64,000 bases of DNA. Source: Lactococcus protaetiae. Its GTDB lineage: Bacteria > Bacillota > Bacilli > Lactobacillales > Streptococcaceae. Below the pieces are notes generated by a model. The model ran no database searches, was not told the origin of the DNA, and saw only the letters and a list, made by a program, of their open reading frames with translations. Shown here in pieces: positions 54,859-63,827 of this stretch. The translations under genes were made by a program, and so were the position numbers. The stretch is taken from NCBI RefSeq assembly GCF_006965445.1, contig NZ_CP041356.1, positions 1,302,001 to 1,366,000 of the forward strand, given 5' to 3'. Each line of letters begins with the position of its first letter. The stretch's first letter is position 1.

Positions 54859-55556
54859 TTAGTAACCAAGAATAATATGAGCGACAAGCGGAGCAAAAAT
54901 AACGTACATGATACCAGTTACACCAATACTTAAAGCGGCCATTGCCCCTTGAGTTTTTCCGAGTTCGATAGCTGTTCCTGTTCCTACGGCGTGTCCTGTT
55001 CCGCCTAGTGCGACCCCTTGAGCGACAGGATCTTTAATCTTGAAGAGTTTCAATAATGGTGCAGCTAGAACGCTAGTGAGAATTCCAGTTGCTACAACGA
55101 CAACAACAGTAATTTGCTCAACACCGTGCATTTTATCAGAAATTCCCATCGCCATTGCCGTAGTGACAGATTTTGGGAAAATGGATAGACTTGCAAGTTT
55201 GGTAAGACCGAAGAACTTAGCGCAGAGAGCAGTAAACACTGTATTAATAAGTGCGGCTATTGCGATTGAAAGCCCGATAGAACGTGCATGATGCTTCATT
55301 AAATGAAATGTTTTGTAGAGTGGGATTCCGAGTGCGACAGTGCTAGGGCAATGAGGTCATTGATGATGGAACCTCCAACATAATAATTTTTGTAAGGAAT
55401 ATGTGCAAGTCCTAAAATAAGAATAATGACAACTGTAGCAAAAAGAAGTGGATTGGTCCAAGGTTTACGGAAATTTTCATTGATACGCACACCAATCATA
55501 AAAACGAGGATAGTAAGGACAAGGCCAAAAAGTGGGTCGGCAGTGAGTTGATTCAT
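54859..55556 (-). CDS. lrgB: LrgB membrane protein, frameshifted
   Basis: A CidB/LrgB-family membrane protein with about eight hydrophobic segments. The N-terminal part (55299-55556) ends IINDLIALAL; the C-terminal part (54859-55299) begins MKHHARSIG and ends GVTGIMYVIFAPL. One added C near 55342 gives IALATVALGIPLYKTFHLMKHH, the conserved joint, for 232 residues in total, the standard length. It starts on the stop of lrgA (TAATG). LrgAB influences murein hydrolase activity and, in some species, pyruvate transport. Confidence 0.85.
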
Positions 55557-55999
55557 TAGACACCTTCACTTTCTGTGGTTTTATTTTTGGAATGTTGATT
55601 GATAACATCAAGTGCGATTTGTTGAGAACTGAGCTCTGGGATAACATAATCTCCCTCGAATTTAATTTTAATCCATTCTACTAATTTTCCCAATACAAAA
55701 ACATTAATAATAAGAGCTCCAAGGATAATAATAAGAATCTGAACCCAAAAATGACTAATCAAATTCCATTTTGCCATGATTCCAACTCCGGCTGGTAGAA
55801 AGAGAATCGTCATGTTATTAATGAGAAAGCTTCCTGCTTCATCAACGTGTTTAAATTCGAGGATTTTAAACTGGAGGGCAAGAAAAAGAAGAACCATGCC
55901 TAAAATTGAACCAGGAATGGGGAGATGAAGCCCATTTGAGATGATATTTCCGATAAAACTAAAACCGAAAATAATGAGTAGTTGTAGATATATTTTCAT
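55556..55999 (-). CDS. lrgA: LrgA/CidA holin-like membrane protein
   Basis: 147 residues with four hydrophobic segments and the family start GFSFIGNIISNGLHLPIPGSILGMVLLF. It forms an operon with lrgB. The ribosome site TTAGGGAG precedes the start on the minus strand. No regulatory two-component genes (lytST) lie in the window. Confidence 0.88.
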   Translation of the reverse strand: MKIYLQLLIIFGFSFIGNIISNGLHLPIPGSILGMVLLFLALQFKILEFKHVDEAGSFLINNMTILFLPAGVGIMAKWNLISHFWVQILIIILGALIINVFVLGKLVEWIKIKFEGDYVIPELSSQQIALDVINQHSKNKTTESEGV

Positions 56000-56143
56000 A
56001 ATTACTAACTCCCTAAGTTATCTTGATTTCTTTTCACAATAATTTAATTGTACTCTTTGAATGCTGGTTTTTCAAGGATTGGTGTGGGTGGATTTGTGAA
56101 AGTTGCTGGAAAAAGATAAGGTGAATTTTGTTGAAAACTTTTC

Positions 56144-56171
56144 TTGACATTTTATCAAAAAGTGTTATAAT
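56144..56171 (+). promoter_or_regulatory. promoter of the rimP-nusA-infB operon
   Basis: TTGACA (56144-56149) and TATAAT (56166-56171) are separated by 16 bases. The first gene, rimP, starts about 740 bases downstream, so the leader is unusually long. Confidence 0.75.
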
Positions 56172-56192
56172 CAATTTAAATAAACTATTAGA

Positions 56193-56218
56193 AAGGAGCG
56201 TTCGTGAGGACGCTCCTT
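56193..56218 (+). promoter_or_regulatory. leader hairpin of the rimP operon, possible attenuator
   Basis: AAGGAGCGT and ACGCTCCTT form a nine-bp stem around eight bases, 20 bases after the predicted start site. A real T-run is absent. The stem hides an AAGGAG sequence that would otherwise resemble a ribosome site. Confidence 0.45.
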
Positions 56219-56318
56219 CTCTTGTGTGGATTTTCTGACGATAGACAGTCAGGTTAAATATAAGGTGGGAGTGCCCCAAAAGTCAGCTCATCTTAATGTT
56301 GTTCTGGGCGTTTGAAGT

Positions 56319-56469
56319 GAGCGCCCCTCGCATCTTGTAACTGAGTTCGGTGCGCTTGAAATTAGCGAAAATAGATAATTTCCAGAGCCGTGCTTCCGCA
56401 CGAACCTGTAATTTCCTAATTTTCATAATTTCAGGGCGAGCGCCCCTCGTATCTTGTAACTGAGTTCGG
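56319..56469 (+). repeat. 32-bp direct repeat in the rimP leader
   Basis: The phrase beginning GAGCGCCCCTCG and ending AACTGAGTTCGG occurs at 56319-56350 and 56438-56469 with one difference (CATC versus TATC). Each copy is preceded by a complementary GGGCG, making a GGGCG/CGCCC hairpin. CTCACATCTTAAAG just before rimP and infB resembles the same phrase, so they may be decayed copies. Confidence 0.6.
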
Positions 56470-56493
56470 AAGGCTAGAAACTTGTGAAAAAAG

Positions 56494-56818
56494 ATGAAGT
56501 CAAGACTTATTCAGTTGGAGTTTCAACTCCCAACTGAATTTAGGGTACAACCTCTAGGTGTAACAACTAAGCGACCTGTACGCAGCTAAAGCTGCAACAG
56601 TCTGCTTAACATCTTCGATATGAGGTCAACCCTGTCCCAGAAGCCTAAGTGCTAAAGCACTAACGCCCTAGGGCAGTCGGACGAAATTCAAGGCTTAGTG
56701 CTGCTTTATCCCCTGCAAGGGGTGGGGGTGTTGCGATTGTGACTAGGTGCTTCAGCACCGTAGCGAGCATCGACAGCGGAGCCCAAAGGGCGGAGATAGC
56801 ATGCACTTGCTTTGATGA
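56494..56818 (+). repeat. mosaic hairpin repeat, copy 14 (complete alpha form, expanded)
   Basis: GAAGTCAAGACTTATTCAGT with stem ATTCAGTTGGAGTT/AACTCCCAACTGAAT, then inserts (GCAGC-TAAA-GCTGC, AGTGC-TAAA-GCACT, CCCTAGGGC), then AGTCGGACGAAATTCAAGG, GCTTAGTGCTGC, CCCC-TGCAA-GGGG, GGTGCTTCAGCACC, CCCAAAGGG and AGCATGCACTTGCT. It lies in the leader of the rimP operon in the direction of transcription. Confidence 0.85.
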
Positions 56819-56917
56819 AATTTTGAACCTGCGCTAAGTGCAGAACTTAAAAATTTCCTTATTTTTCACAGTTTCTGAACGAACCTTCCTCACATCTTAA
56901 AGAAAAGGAGATAAAGT

Positions 56918-57391
56918 ATGGAAGAAATCGTAGAAGTTGTTGAAAATTTCATCACACCTCTTATTCCTAAACCGTTTAAACTTTTTGCAGTTGAGTGGAG
57001 GAAACTTGGTGGTGATATGGTTTTAAGTATTTTGGTGGATAAAGAAGGTGGTATCGAGATTGATGAAACGGCTGAGTTGAGTGAGTTGATTTCCCCTTTG
57101 TTAGACCAAATCAAGCCAGACCCTTTTCCAAAAGAAGGTTATATGCTTGAAGTTGCTAGTCCAGGAGCTGAACGTCCTTTAAGAAAAGCCGAGCACTTCA
57201 AAGGAGCGATTGGTGAGTATATTTTTGTCAAACTCTATCAAAAATTTGATGGAGAAAAGGAATTTGCAGGAGATTTAACGAGTTTTGATGGGGAAAATCT
57301 AGTGCTTGATGTACTTGATAAGACGCGTCATAAATCTGTTGAAATTCCGCTGTCCAGTGTAGCTAAAGCGCAGACGATGGTTAAATTTTGA
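56918..57391 (+). CDS. rimP: ribosome maturation factor RimP
   Basis: A 157-residue 30S assembly factor: N-terminal domain with [20 protein letters not shown] and [23 protein letters not shown] as family signature, then an SH3-like C-terminal domain. Ribosome site AAAAGGAGATAAAG. First gene of the translation operon; nusA follows after 52 bases. Confidence 0.95.
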   Translation: MEEIVEVVENFITPLIPKPFKLFAVEWRKLGGDMVLSILVDKEGGIEIDETAELSELISPLLDQIKPDPFPKEGYMLEVASPGAERPLRKAEHFKGAIGEYIFVKLYQKFDGEKEFAGDLTSFDGENLVLDVLDKTRHKSVEIPLSSVAKAQTMVKF

Positions 57392-57443
57392 TTGAGCTTA
57401 AAAAAGTAATCGTTTTTAGATTTTAAGAAAGAGAGAAATATAA

Positions 57444-58592
57444 ATGAGCAAAGAAATGCTGAACGCCTTTGCAATGTTGGAAGAACAAAAAGGAATTAAA
57501 CCGGAGATTGTTATTGAAGCAATTGAGCAAGCTATCACGGCTGCTTACAAGCGACAATACGGTCAAGCTCAGAATGTGAAAGTTATTTTCGATGAGAAAA
57601 AAGGGAATTTTAATGTTTACTCTACGCGTGAGGTTGTGGATGAAGTGTTTGATAGCCGTCTTGAGATTTCGCTTGAAGATGCCCTTGAATTAAATCCTCA
57701 TTATGAGATTGGCGATAAAATCATGTTTGAAGAAAAGCCTAAAGATTTTGCAAGAACTGCTGCTGGAGCTGCCAAACAAGTGATTATGCAAAAAATGCGT
57801 GAAGAAGAGCGTACAATCATTTACAATGAGTACAGTCGTTATAAGGATGAAATCATTCAAGGGACGGTTGAGAAAGTTGATGCGCGTGCGGTTTATATTA
57901 ACCTTGGTCGTGTTGATGCCTTGCTTACGAAGAAAGACCAAATTCCTCAAGAAAACTATCATGTGGGCGACCGTGTGAAAGTTTATGTGACTGATGTTGT
58001 TTTGACACCAAAGGGAACACGTGTTTTCATCTCTCGCACAGCGCCAGATATGCTTAAACGGATGTTTGAAAAAGAAATTCCTGAAGTATTTGATGGAACT
58101 GTAGAAATTAAATCAATTGCTCGTGATGCAGGCGACCGTGCAAAAGTTATTGTTGAAAGCCACGATGAAAATGTTGATGCTATCGGTACAATGGTTGGAG
58201 CAAAAGGTTCTCGTATTCAAGGAATTATTCGTGAGCTTGCGGGTGAAAAGATGGATATCATTGAGTACTCTGCTGACAAGGCGACTTTGATTGCTAACGC
58301 TTTGAAACCTGCACGTATTGAGCAAGTTTTGATTACAGCGGATGGTTCATCACTTGCTGTTGTTGCTCGTGACCAGCTTTCATTAGCCATTGGGAAACGT
58401 GGGCAAAATGTCCGCCTTGCAGCCCATGTTACAAACAGTAAAATCGATATTAAAGCGGCAGATGAGTTTAATATTGATGATTATGAGTTTATTGGTGAAG
58501 AGGATGAAGCTGTGGAAGCTTCAGAAATCGAGGAAACTGTTGTTTTGGATGAAGTTGTAGAGATTCCTGAAACTGAGGAAAATGAAGGATAA
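57444..58592 (+). CDS. nusA: transcription termination/antitermination factor NusA
   Basis: 382 residues: N-terminal RNA polymerase-binding domain, an S1 domain (IIQGTVEKVDARAVYINLG, about 133-200) and two KH domains (GAKGSRIQGIIREL; SLAIGKRGQNVRLAA). The acidic tail EEDEAVEASEIEE replaces the longer C-terminal repeats of proteobacteria. Length fits Firmicute NusA. Confidence 0.96.
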   Translation: MSKEMLNAFAMLEEQKGIKPEIVIEAIEQAITAAYKRQYGQAQNVKVIFDEKKGNFNVYSTREVVDEVFDSRLEISLEDALELNPHYEIGDKIMFEEKPKDFARTAAGAAKQVIMQKMREEERTIIYNEYSRYKDEIIQGTVEKVDARAVYINLGRVDALLTKKDQIPQENYHVGDRVKVYVTDVVLTPKGTRVFISRTAPDMLKRMFEKEIPEVFDGTVEIKSIARDAGDRAKVIVESHDENVDAIGTMVGAKGSRIQGIIRELAGEKMDIIEYSADKATLIANALKPARIEQVLITADGSSLAVVARDQLSLAIGKRGQNVRLAAHVTNSKIDIKAADEFNIDDYEFIGEEDEAVEASEIEETVVLDEVVEIPETEENEG

Positions 58593-58611
58593 ATTTTTTA
58601 AGAAAATGTTT

Positions 58612-58645
58612 GCTGACAGAATCTTGTCAGTACTGACAGAACTTA
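58612..58645 (+). repeat. CTGWCAG triple between nusA and ylxR
   Basis: CTGACAG (58612) is followed by TTGTCAGTACTGACAG (58627-58641), a perfect palindromic pair. It sits in the 80-base nusA-ylxR gap. Confidence 0.65.
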
Positions 58646-58671
58646 TATTTTCTTGAGAAATGAGGTTTTCT

Positions 58672-58998
58672 ATGAAACAGAAAAAAATTCCTATGAGAAA
58701 GTCTTTAGTTTCAAATGAGCAGTTTCCAAAGCGTGATTTACTTCGCATTGCATTTAATAAAGAGGGGGAGATTTCGATTGACCCAACTGGTAAAGCGCAT
58801 GGACGAGGAGCTTATATCGCGCTTCTTAATGAAGAAGCGACGCTTGCTAAAAAGAAACGAGTATTTGATCGAGCTTTTCAAACCAAAGTTGATGATGAAT
58901 TCTATGATGAATTAATCACCTATGTTGAACATCAGGTGGCACGTCGTGAACTTCAAAAGACGACTTATTCTGCAGATGAACTTCCAGACTATGACTAA
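58672..58998 (+). CDS. rnpM: YlxR/RnpM family RNA-binding protein
   Basis: 108 residues with the family core MRKSLVSNEQFPKRDLLRI, TGKAHGRGAYI. RnpM/YlxR binds and inhibits RNase P in Bacillus. The preferred start is 58672, with GAGG six bases before it; the ATG at 58660 lacks a ribosome site. Standard position between nusA and infB. Confidence 0.88.
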   Translation: MKQKKIPMRKSLVSNEQFPKRDLLRIAFNKEGEISIDPTGKAHGRGAYIALLNEEATLAKKKRVFDRAFQTKVDDEFYDELITYVEHQVARRELQKTTYSADELPDYD

Positions 58999-59003
58999 AA
59001 GAC

Positions 59004-59309
59004 ATGGATAAAAAACAACAAATTTCAAATTTGATTGGGCTTGCTAAACGCGCAGGGAAAATGATTACAGGAGAAGAACTGGTCGTCAAAGCCATCCAAA
59101 ATGGCAAGGCGAAATTGATTATTCTTGCGTCAGATAGTGCATCAAATTTGGATAAGAAAATTACTGATAAATCAAAATATTATGAGATTCCCATCTCACA
59201 AATCTTTACAGAAATAGAACTATCGCAAGCCATTGGACAAAACCGCAAGGTTATTGCGATTGCTGATGACGGATTTGCAAAGAAAATGGAGAGCCTCATG
59301 AAAGAATAG
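59004..59309 (+). CDS. rplGA: L7Ae-family ribosomal protein YlxQ
   Basis: A 101-residue RNA-binding protein: QISNLIGLAKRAGKMITGEELV at the start and kink-turn-binding core LIILASDSASNLDKKI. The nusA-ylxR-ylxQ-infB position confirms it. It begins five bases after rnpM. Confidence 0.9.
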   Translation: MDKKQQISNLIGLAKRAGKMITGEELVVKAIQNGKAKLIILASDSASNLDKKITDKSKYYEIPISQIFTEIELSQAIGQNRKVIAIADDGFAKKMESLMKE

Positions 59310-59379
59310 AATAAATAACTGGGTTCGCTTCTCTTTTTGAGAAAGTTTGATTTGGAAGTGAGTAAAAAGGGTAAATTTT

Positions 59380-59835
59380 TTGAAGTGATTACTTCATCAG
59401 TAGGGGAGAAAGAATCCTCTACTGATGTTAGGGTACAACCTCACATCAAAGATATGAGGTCACCCTGTCCCTGAAGTCTATCTCGCTTTGCTCCGCTGTC
59501 GATTTCGCTAAGTTGCTAAAGCAACAAGCTCAAATCGCAATCGCTAAAGCGCTAAGACCCTAGGGCAGTAGAACGAAAGCAAAGCTTGCCATTTCGCCTT
59601 ATCGCTTTTAGCGAGTTGCGACTTCGACTAGGCACGTCCGTGCCATAGCGAGAATCGACAGCGCAGTGAAACGGAGATAGAGCGAATGGACAGCGTAGCG
59701 AAGCGAAGATAGTGCTGCTTATTCCTCCACCTAAGAGGTGGGGAAGTTGCCACTCCGACTAGGTGCTTTACCATCGTAGCGAGAATCGACAGCGTAGCTC
59801 AAAGGGCGAAGATAGCATGCACTTGCTTGGTTAAA
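59380..59835 (+). repeat. mosaic hairpin repeat, copy 15 (longest complete beta form)
   Basis: GAAGTGATTACTTC, stem ATCAGTAGGGGA/TCCTCTACTGAT, TTAGGGTACAACCTCACATC, GTTGC-TAAA-GCAAC, CGC-TAAA-GCG, CCCTAGGGC, AGTAGAACGAAAGC, an inserted block with GACTTCGACTAGGCACG, CCACCT-AAG-AGGTGG, TGCGAGAATCGACAGC, and AGCATGCACTTGCT. At 456 bp it is the longest complete copy. It is in the direction of infB transcription. Confidence 0.85.
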
Positions 59836-59899
59836 AATCATTATTTATCATTTTTACTATTTCCAAACAGGCGGGCTCACATCTTAAAGGAGGACTAAA

Positions 59900-62743
59900 T
59901 TGTCTGATAAGAAACGTATTAACCAAATTGCAAAAGAAACAGGACTGACAAATGCTGAACTTGTAAATGCTGCAAAGCATTTGGGCTTTGATGTTAAATC
60001 ACATTCAAGTTCAGTCACAGAAGACCAAGCAGCTAAAATCATTGAAAGCGTAAAAACAGGCGTGAAACCAGCTGCAAAATCTACTGACAAACCTGTCAGC
60101 ACGCCTAAAAAAGCTGTCAGTACTGACAAAAAGAAAACTGATGGTCCACGTACATTTGCTGGTAAGACTATCGTTGAAGACCCTGCAATCTTGGCACGAA
60201 TTAAAGCAAAAGAAGAAGCAGAAAAAGCAGCTAAATCTGTAGAACATAAAACTGTTGACACCGTCGTAGCTGCTGAAAATGGAAAATCTACTGACAAAAT
60301 TTCATCAGAGAAGCAATCTACTGACAAAAAACTGTCAGTAAAACCAGAAGTGAAAACTGAGCCTAAAGTGGCGGAAAAACCAGAAATAAAATCTGAAACA
60401 GTGACACCTAAAAAAGAAACAAAAGTGGACAAAGGAGTTGCTGACAAAAAGGAGCCTGTCATTACTGACGAAAAGAAAAAACCATTGAATCACAAACCAA
60501 GAATTCAAATCAAAGTTGTAAAACGTGCAGAAGATATCAAAAAAGAGCAAGCTGCTGCCCGTCCTGAAAAGAAACATTCTGACAAAAAACCATTTGATAA
60601 AAAACGTGGCAATGACAGAAATAATCGTACTGACAATCGTCATTCAGGACAAGCTAATCAAGGCGGAAATCGTTTTGACAAGAATCGTCCAGCTACTCAA
60701 GGACAAAATCGTGATAAAGCCTCTTCAACGACTTCAACAGCAGAGGTTTTTGCACCAGCAGCAGGTGGTAAAAACAATCGTCGCTCTCGTGAACGTGATA
60801 AATCTAAGAATTCACACGATAACACACAAGATGGTAATCGTAAAGGTGGACCACTTCGCGTTAATGATAATCGTAATCAAGTGCGTAATGCGCGTAATTC
60901 TAACTGGAATGCAGGTAAGAATAAACGTGGCGGACGTAATCAACAATCCATGCCAACAAGTCAACGTAAATTCCATGAATTGCCAGAATCAGTGGAATAC
61001 GAAATTGGTATGAATGTTCAAGACCTTGCAAAATTGCTTAAACGTGAGTCAGCAGAAATCATTAAAAAATTGTTCATGATGGGTACGATGGTTAATCAAA
61101 ACCAAAGTCTTGACCAAGAAACAATTGAATTAATTTTGATGGATTATGGTGTTGAAGCTGTCCAAAAAGTAGAAGAAGATAAATCAGATATCGAGCGTCT
61201 GTTTGTTGAAGAGGGTTATCTTGACGAAGATAAAATGGTTGAACGTCCAGCAGTTGTCACAATTATGGGTCACGTTGACCACGGTAAGACAACATTGCTC
61301 GACCGTTTCCGCGAATCTCGTGTCACTGAAGGCGAAGCAGGTGGTATCACACAGCACATCGGAGCTTATCAAATTACAACAAATGGCAAGAAAATCACAT
61401 TCCTTGATACACCAGGGCATGAGGCTTTCACAAGTATGCGTGCGCGTGGTGCCTCTGTTACTGATATCACAATCCTTGTCGTAGCAGCCGACGACGGTGT
61501 TATGCCTCAAACCATTGAAGCAATTAATCACTCAAAAGCTGCTGGAGTACCAATTATTGTTGCAATCAACAAAATTGATAAACCAGGGGCAAACCCACAA
61601 CGTGTGATTCAAGAACTTTCAGAACACGGTGTTATGCCTCAATCATGGGGTGGAGAATCTGAATTTGTCGAAATTTCAGCCAAATTCAACCAAAACCTTG
61701 ATGAATTGCTTGATACAGTGCTTCTTGTTGCCGAAATGCAAGAACTCAAAGCAGATCCAACGGTTCGTGCCATTGGTACAGTGGTTGAAGCTAGACTTGA
61801 CCAAGGTAAAGGAGCAATCGCTACACTCTTGGTTCAACAAGGAACGCTTCATATTCAAGACCCTATTGTTGTCGGAAATACCTATGGACGCGTACGTACA
61901 ATGACTAATGACCTAGGTCGTCGTATTAAAGAAGCTGGTCCATCAACTCCGATAGAGTTAACAGGGCTTTCCGATGTGCCACAAGCTGGTGACCATTTTG
62001 CGGTCTTTGAAGACGAAAAATCAGCACGTAATGCTGGGGAAGAACGTGCAAAACGCGCCCAACTGATCAAACGTCAAAGTACACGCCGTGTTAATCTTGA
62101 TAATCTCTTTGATACACTCAAAGAGGGTCAAACAAAATCAGTTAATATTATTATCAAAGCCGATGTGCAAGGTTCTGCTGAAGCACTTGCTGCTTCACTT
62201 CAAAAAATTGAAGTTGAAGGGGTGAAAGTAGACATCGTTCACTCTGCTGTTGGTGCAATTAGCGAATCTGATATTTCACTTGCTGCGGCATCAAACGCGA
62301 TTATTATTGGTTTCAATGTGCGCCCAACAGGTCTTGCGCGTGAACAAGCGGCTCATGAAGAAGTAGATATTCGTTTGCATAGTATCATCTATAAAGTCAT
62401 TGAAGAAGTTGAAACTGCCATGCGTGGTATGCTTGATCCAGAGTTCAAAGAAGAAATCATTGGTGAAGCAATTGTTCGTGAAACATTCAACGTTTCTAAA
62501 GTTGGCACGATTGCCGGATTTATGGTTATCCGCGGTAAAGTAGCACGTGATGCCTCTGTTCGCGTGATTCGTGATGGAGTTGTCATTCATGATGGTGCCA
62601 TTGCTAGCTTGAAGCATTTTAAAGATGACGTCAAAGAAGTCGGAAATGCACAAGAAGGTGGTTTGATGGTCGAAAACTTCAACGACATTGCTATTGATGA
62701 CACATTTGAAGTCTACAAAATGGTAGAAATTGAACGTAAATAA
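59900..62743 (+). CDS. infB: translation initiation factor IF-2
   Basis: A 947-residue protein with a long Lys/Asp/Thr-rich N-terminal extension (about 1-350), then the GTPase domain GHVDHGKT (about 457-464), [12 protein letters not shown] and the C-terminal fMet-tRNA domain. The N-terminal extension contains many STDK/DK units encoded by CTGACAAA. The start is TTG at 59900, with AAAGGAGGAC upstream. IF-2 is essential. The region is intact. Confidence 0.96.
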   Translation: MSDKKRINQIAKETGLTNAELVNAAKHLGFDVKSHSSSVTEDQAAKIIESVKTGVKPAAKSTDKPVSTPKKAVSTDKKKTDGPRTFAGKTIVEDPAILARIKAKEEAEKAAKSVEHKTVDTVVAAENGKSTDKISSEKQSTDKKLSVKPEVKTEPKVAEKPEIKSETVTPKKETKVDKGVADKKEPVITDEKKKPLNHKPRIQIKVVKRAEDIKKEQAAARPEKKHSDKKPFDKKRGNDRNNRTDNRHSGQANQGGNRFDKNRPATQGQNRDKASSTTSTAEVFAPAAGGKNNRRSRERDKSKNSHDNTQDGNRKGGPLRVNDNRNQVRNARNSNWNAGKNKRGGRNQQSMPTSQRKFHELPESVEYEIGMNVQDLAKLLKRESAEIIKKLFMMGTMVNQNQSLDQETIELILMDYGVEAVQKVEEDKSDIERLFVEEGYLDEDKMVERPAVVTIMGHVDHGKTTLLDRFRESRVTEGEAGGITQHIGAYQITTNGKKITFLDTPGHEAFTSMRARGASVTDITILVVAADDGVMPQTIEAINHSKAAGVPIIVAINKIDKPGANPQRVIQELSEHGVMPQSWGGESEFVEISAKFNQNLDELLDTVLLVAEMQELKADPTVRAIGTVVEARLDQGKGAIATLLVQQGTLHIQDPIVVGNTYGRVRTMTNDLGRRIKEAGPSTPIELTGLSDVPQAGDHFAVFEDEKSARNAGEERAKRAQLIKRQSTRRVNLDNLFDTLKEGQTKSVNIIIKADVQGSAEALAASLQKIEVEGVKVDIVHSAVGAISESDISLAAASNAIIIGFNVRPTGLAREQAAHEEVDIRLHSIIYKVIEEVETAMRGMLDPEFKEEIIGEAIVRETFNVSKVGTIAGFMVIRGKVARDASVRVIRDGVVIHDGAIASLKHFKDDVKEVGNAQEGGLMVENFNDIAIDDTFEVYKMVEIERK
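60085..60345 (+). repeat. CTGACAA/CTGTCAG-rich part of the infB N-terminal coding region
   Basis: CTGACAA and CTGTCAG words recur (60085, 60094, 60116, near 60291, 60313, 60330) and encode the repeating STDK-like peptide. The repeated DNA word seems to have shaped a disordered protein region. Confidence 0.6.
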
Positions 62744-62866
62744 TAAGATGTGAATCCGACTACTCTGAAAGGTTGAAAGATGGGAAAATATGGAATTGAG
62801 CAAAACTCATTGGAACATTTTATCTTTTTTCACACTTTTCAAGGAGCAAGAAACTCAATTAAGTAA

Positions 62867-63130
62867 GTTGAAGTTATTACTTCATTGGTGGGGATTCTTT
62901 TTCCCCACCAATGTTAGGGCCCAACCTCACATCAAAGATATGAGGTCACCCTGTCCCTGAAGTCTGAGCGCTAAAGCGCTAAGACCCTAGGGCAGTAGAA
63001 CGAAAGCGGAGCTTAGTGCTGCTATCCCGTCACCTTATAGAGGTGGGGGAATTGCGACTAGCCACTAAAGTGGCTAGTCGCAATCGATAGCGTAGCCCAA
63101 AGGTCGGAGATAGCACGCACTTGCTAAGTT
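62867..63130 (+). repeat. mosaic hairpin repeat, copy 16 (complete beta form)
   Basis: GAAGTTATTACTTC, ATTGGTGGGG/CCCCACCAAT, TTAGGGCCCAACCTCACATC, GCGC-TAAA-GCGC, CCCTAGGGC, AGTAGAACGAAAGC, CACCT-TATAG-AGGTG, an inserted GCCAC-TAAA-GTGGC hairpin, CCCAAAGGT and AGCACGCACTTGCT. Comparison with copy 4 shows two clean insertions. Confidence 0.85.
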
Positions 63131-63465
63131 AAAAAGTTCTGTCAATTTTGACAGAACTTATACTAGTTCATCTTTAATTTTTCCTAGAAAAGTTATTAGA
63201 TGGCTACGCTGTCCATTGGCTGTAAGCTGCTAAATCCGCAATGCCAAGTGGCAATTTCAGATATATTGCCTTGCGACAAATGGGAAAAACAGCGCTTTTC
63301 TCATCCACAACCTTCCACTTTATAGGATAGCTGTTTGCGCTAAATCCGCAACGGATTTGTTAGTTATTTCCTTAGTGGGCTCAGTGAAGTCGACGGCGTA
63401 GCGGAGTAATTTTCAAGTGTTGCGCTTGAAAGCTAAACAGGGTTAAATTTCAAATGAAAGGAAAA
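63131..63465 (+). repeat. further repeat debris and hairpin before rbfA
   Basis: A hairpin AGTTCTGTCAA/TTGACAGAACT (63134-63158), then the phrase TACTAGTTCATCTTTAATTT shared with the region near 10590, and pieces such as CCTTCCACTTTATAGGATAG and CAAGTGTTGCGCTTG. No gene is visible in this 335-base stretch. Confidence 0.6.
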
Positions 63466-63468
63466 AAT

Positions 63469-63827
63469 ATGGGAAATTCATTTCGTAGTGACCGTGTTGC
63501 TGTAGAAATTCAACGCGAAATTAATGATATTTTGCGCAATAAAGTGCGTGATCCCGAGTGCAAGACGTAAACATTACAGATGTTCAAGTCACAGGGGATT
63601 TGAGTCAAGCTACGGTTTATTATAGTTTGTTGTCAAATCTTGCTTCCGATAATGAGAAAGCAGCGACAGCTTTGAAAAAAGCAACAGGTCTATTCAAAAG
63701 TGAACTCGCTAAACGTATGACAATTTTTAAAATTCCAGATTTAACTTTTGCTAAAGATGAATCTGTGGAATATGGCTCAAAAATTGATGAACTCTTGCGC
63801 GGTTTGAATAACAAATCAGAATATTGA
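63469..63827 (+). CDS. rbfA: ribosome-binding factor RbfA, frameshifted
   Basis: A KH-fold 30S maturation factor. The first 28 residues ([21 protein letters not shown], in part) and the rest ([20 protein letters not shown]) are in different frames. One added C in the CCC run at 63553-63555 gives [15 protein letters not shown], the conserved RbfA phrase, and a 119-residue protein. Ribosome site AAAGGAAAAAAT. Because rbfA is needed for normal growth, a base-calling error is likely. The stop TGA lies in the first bases of the next repeat. Confidence 0.85.

Noticed and set aside
60011-60643. long minus-strand open frames opposite the infB N-terminal region
   Set aside because: They are antisense shadows caused by the Lys/Asp-rich codon bias of IF-2 and have no ribosome sites.
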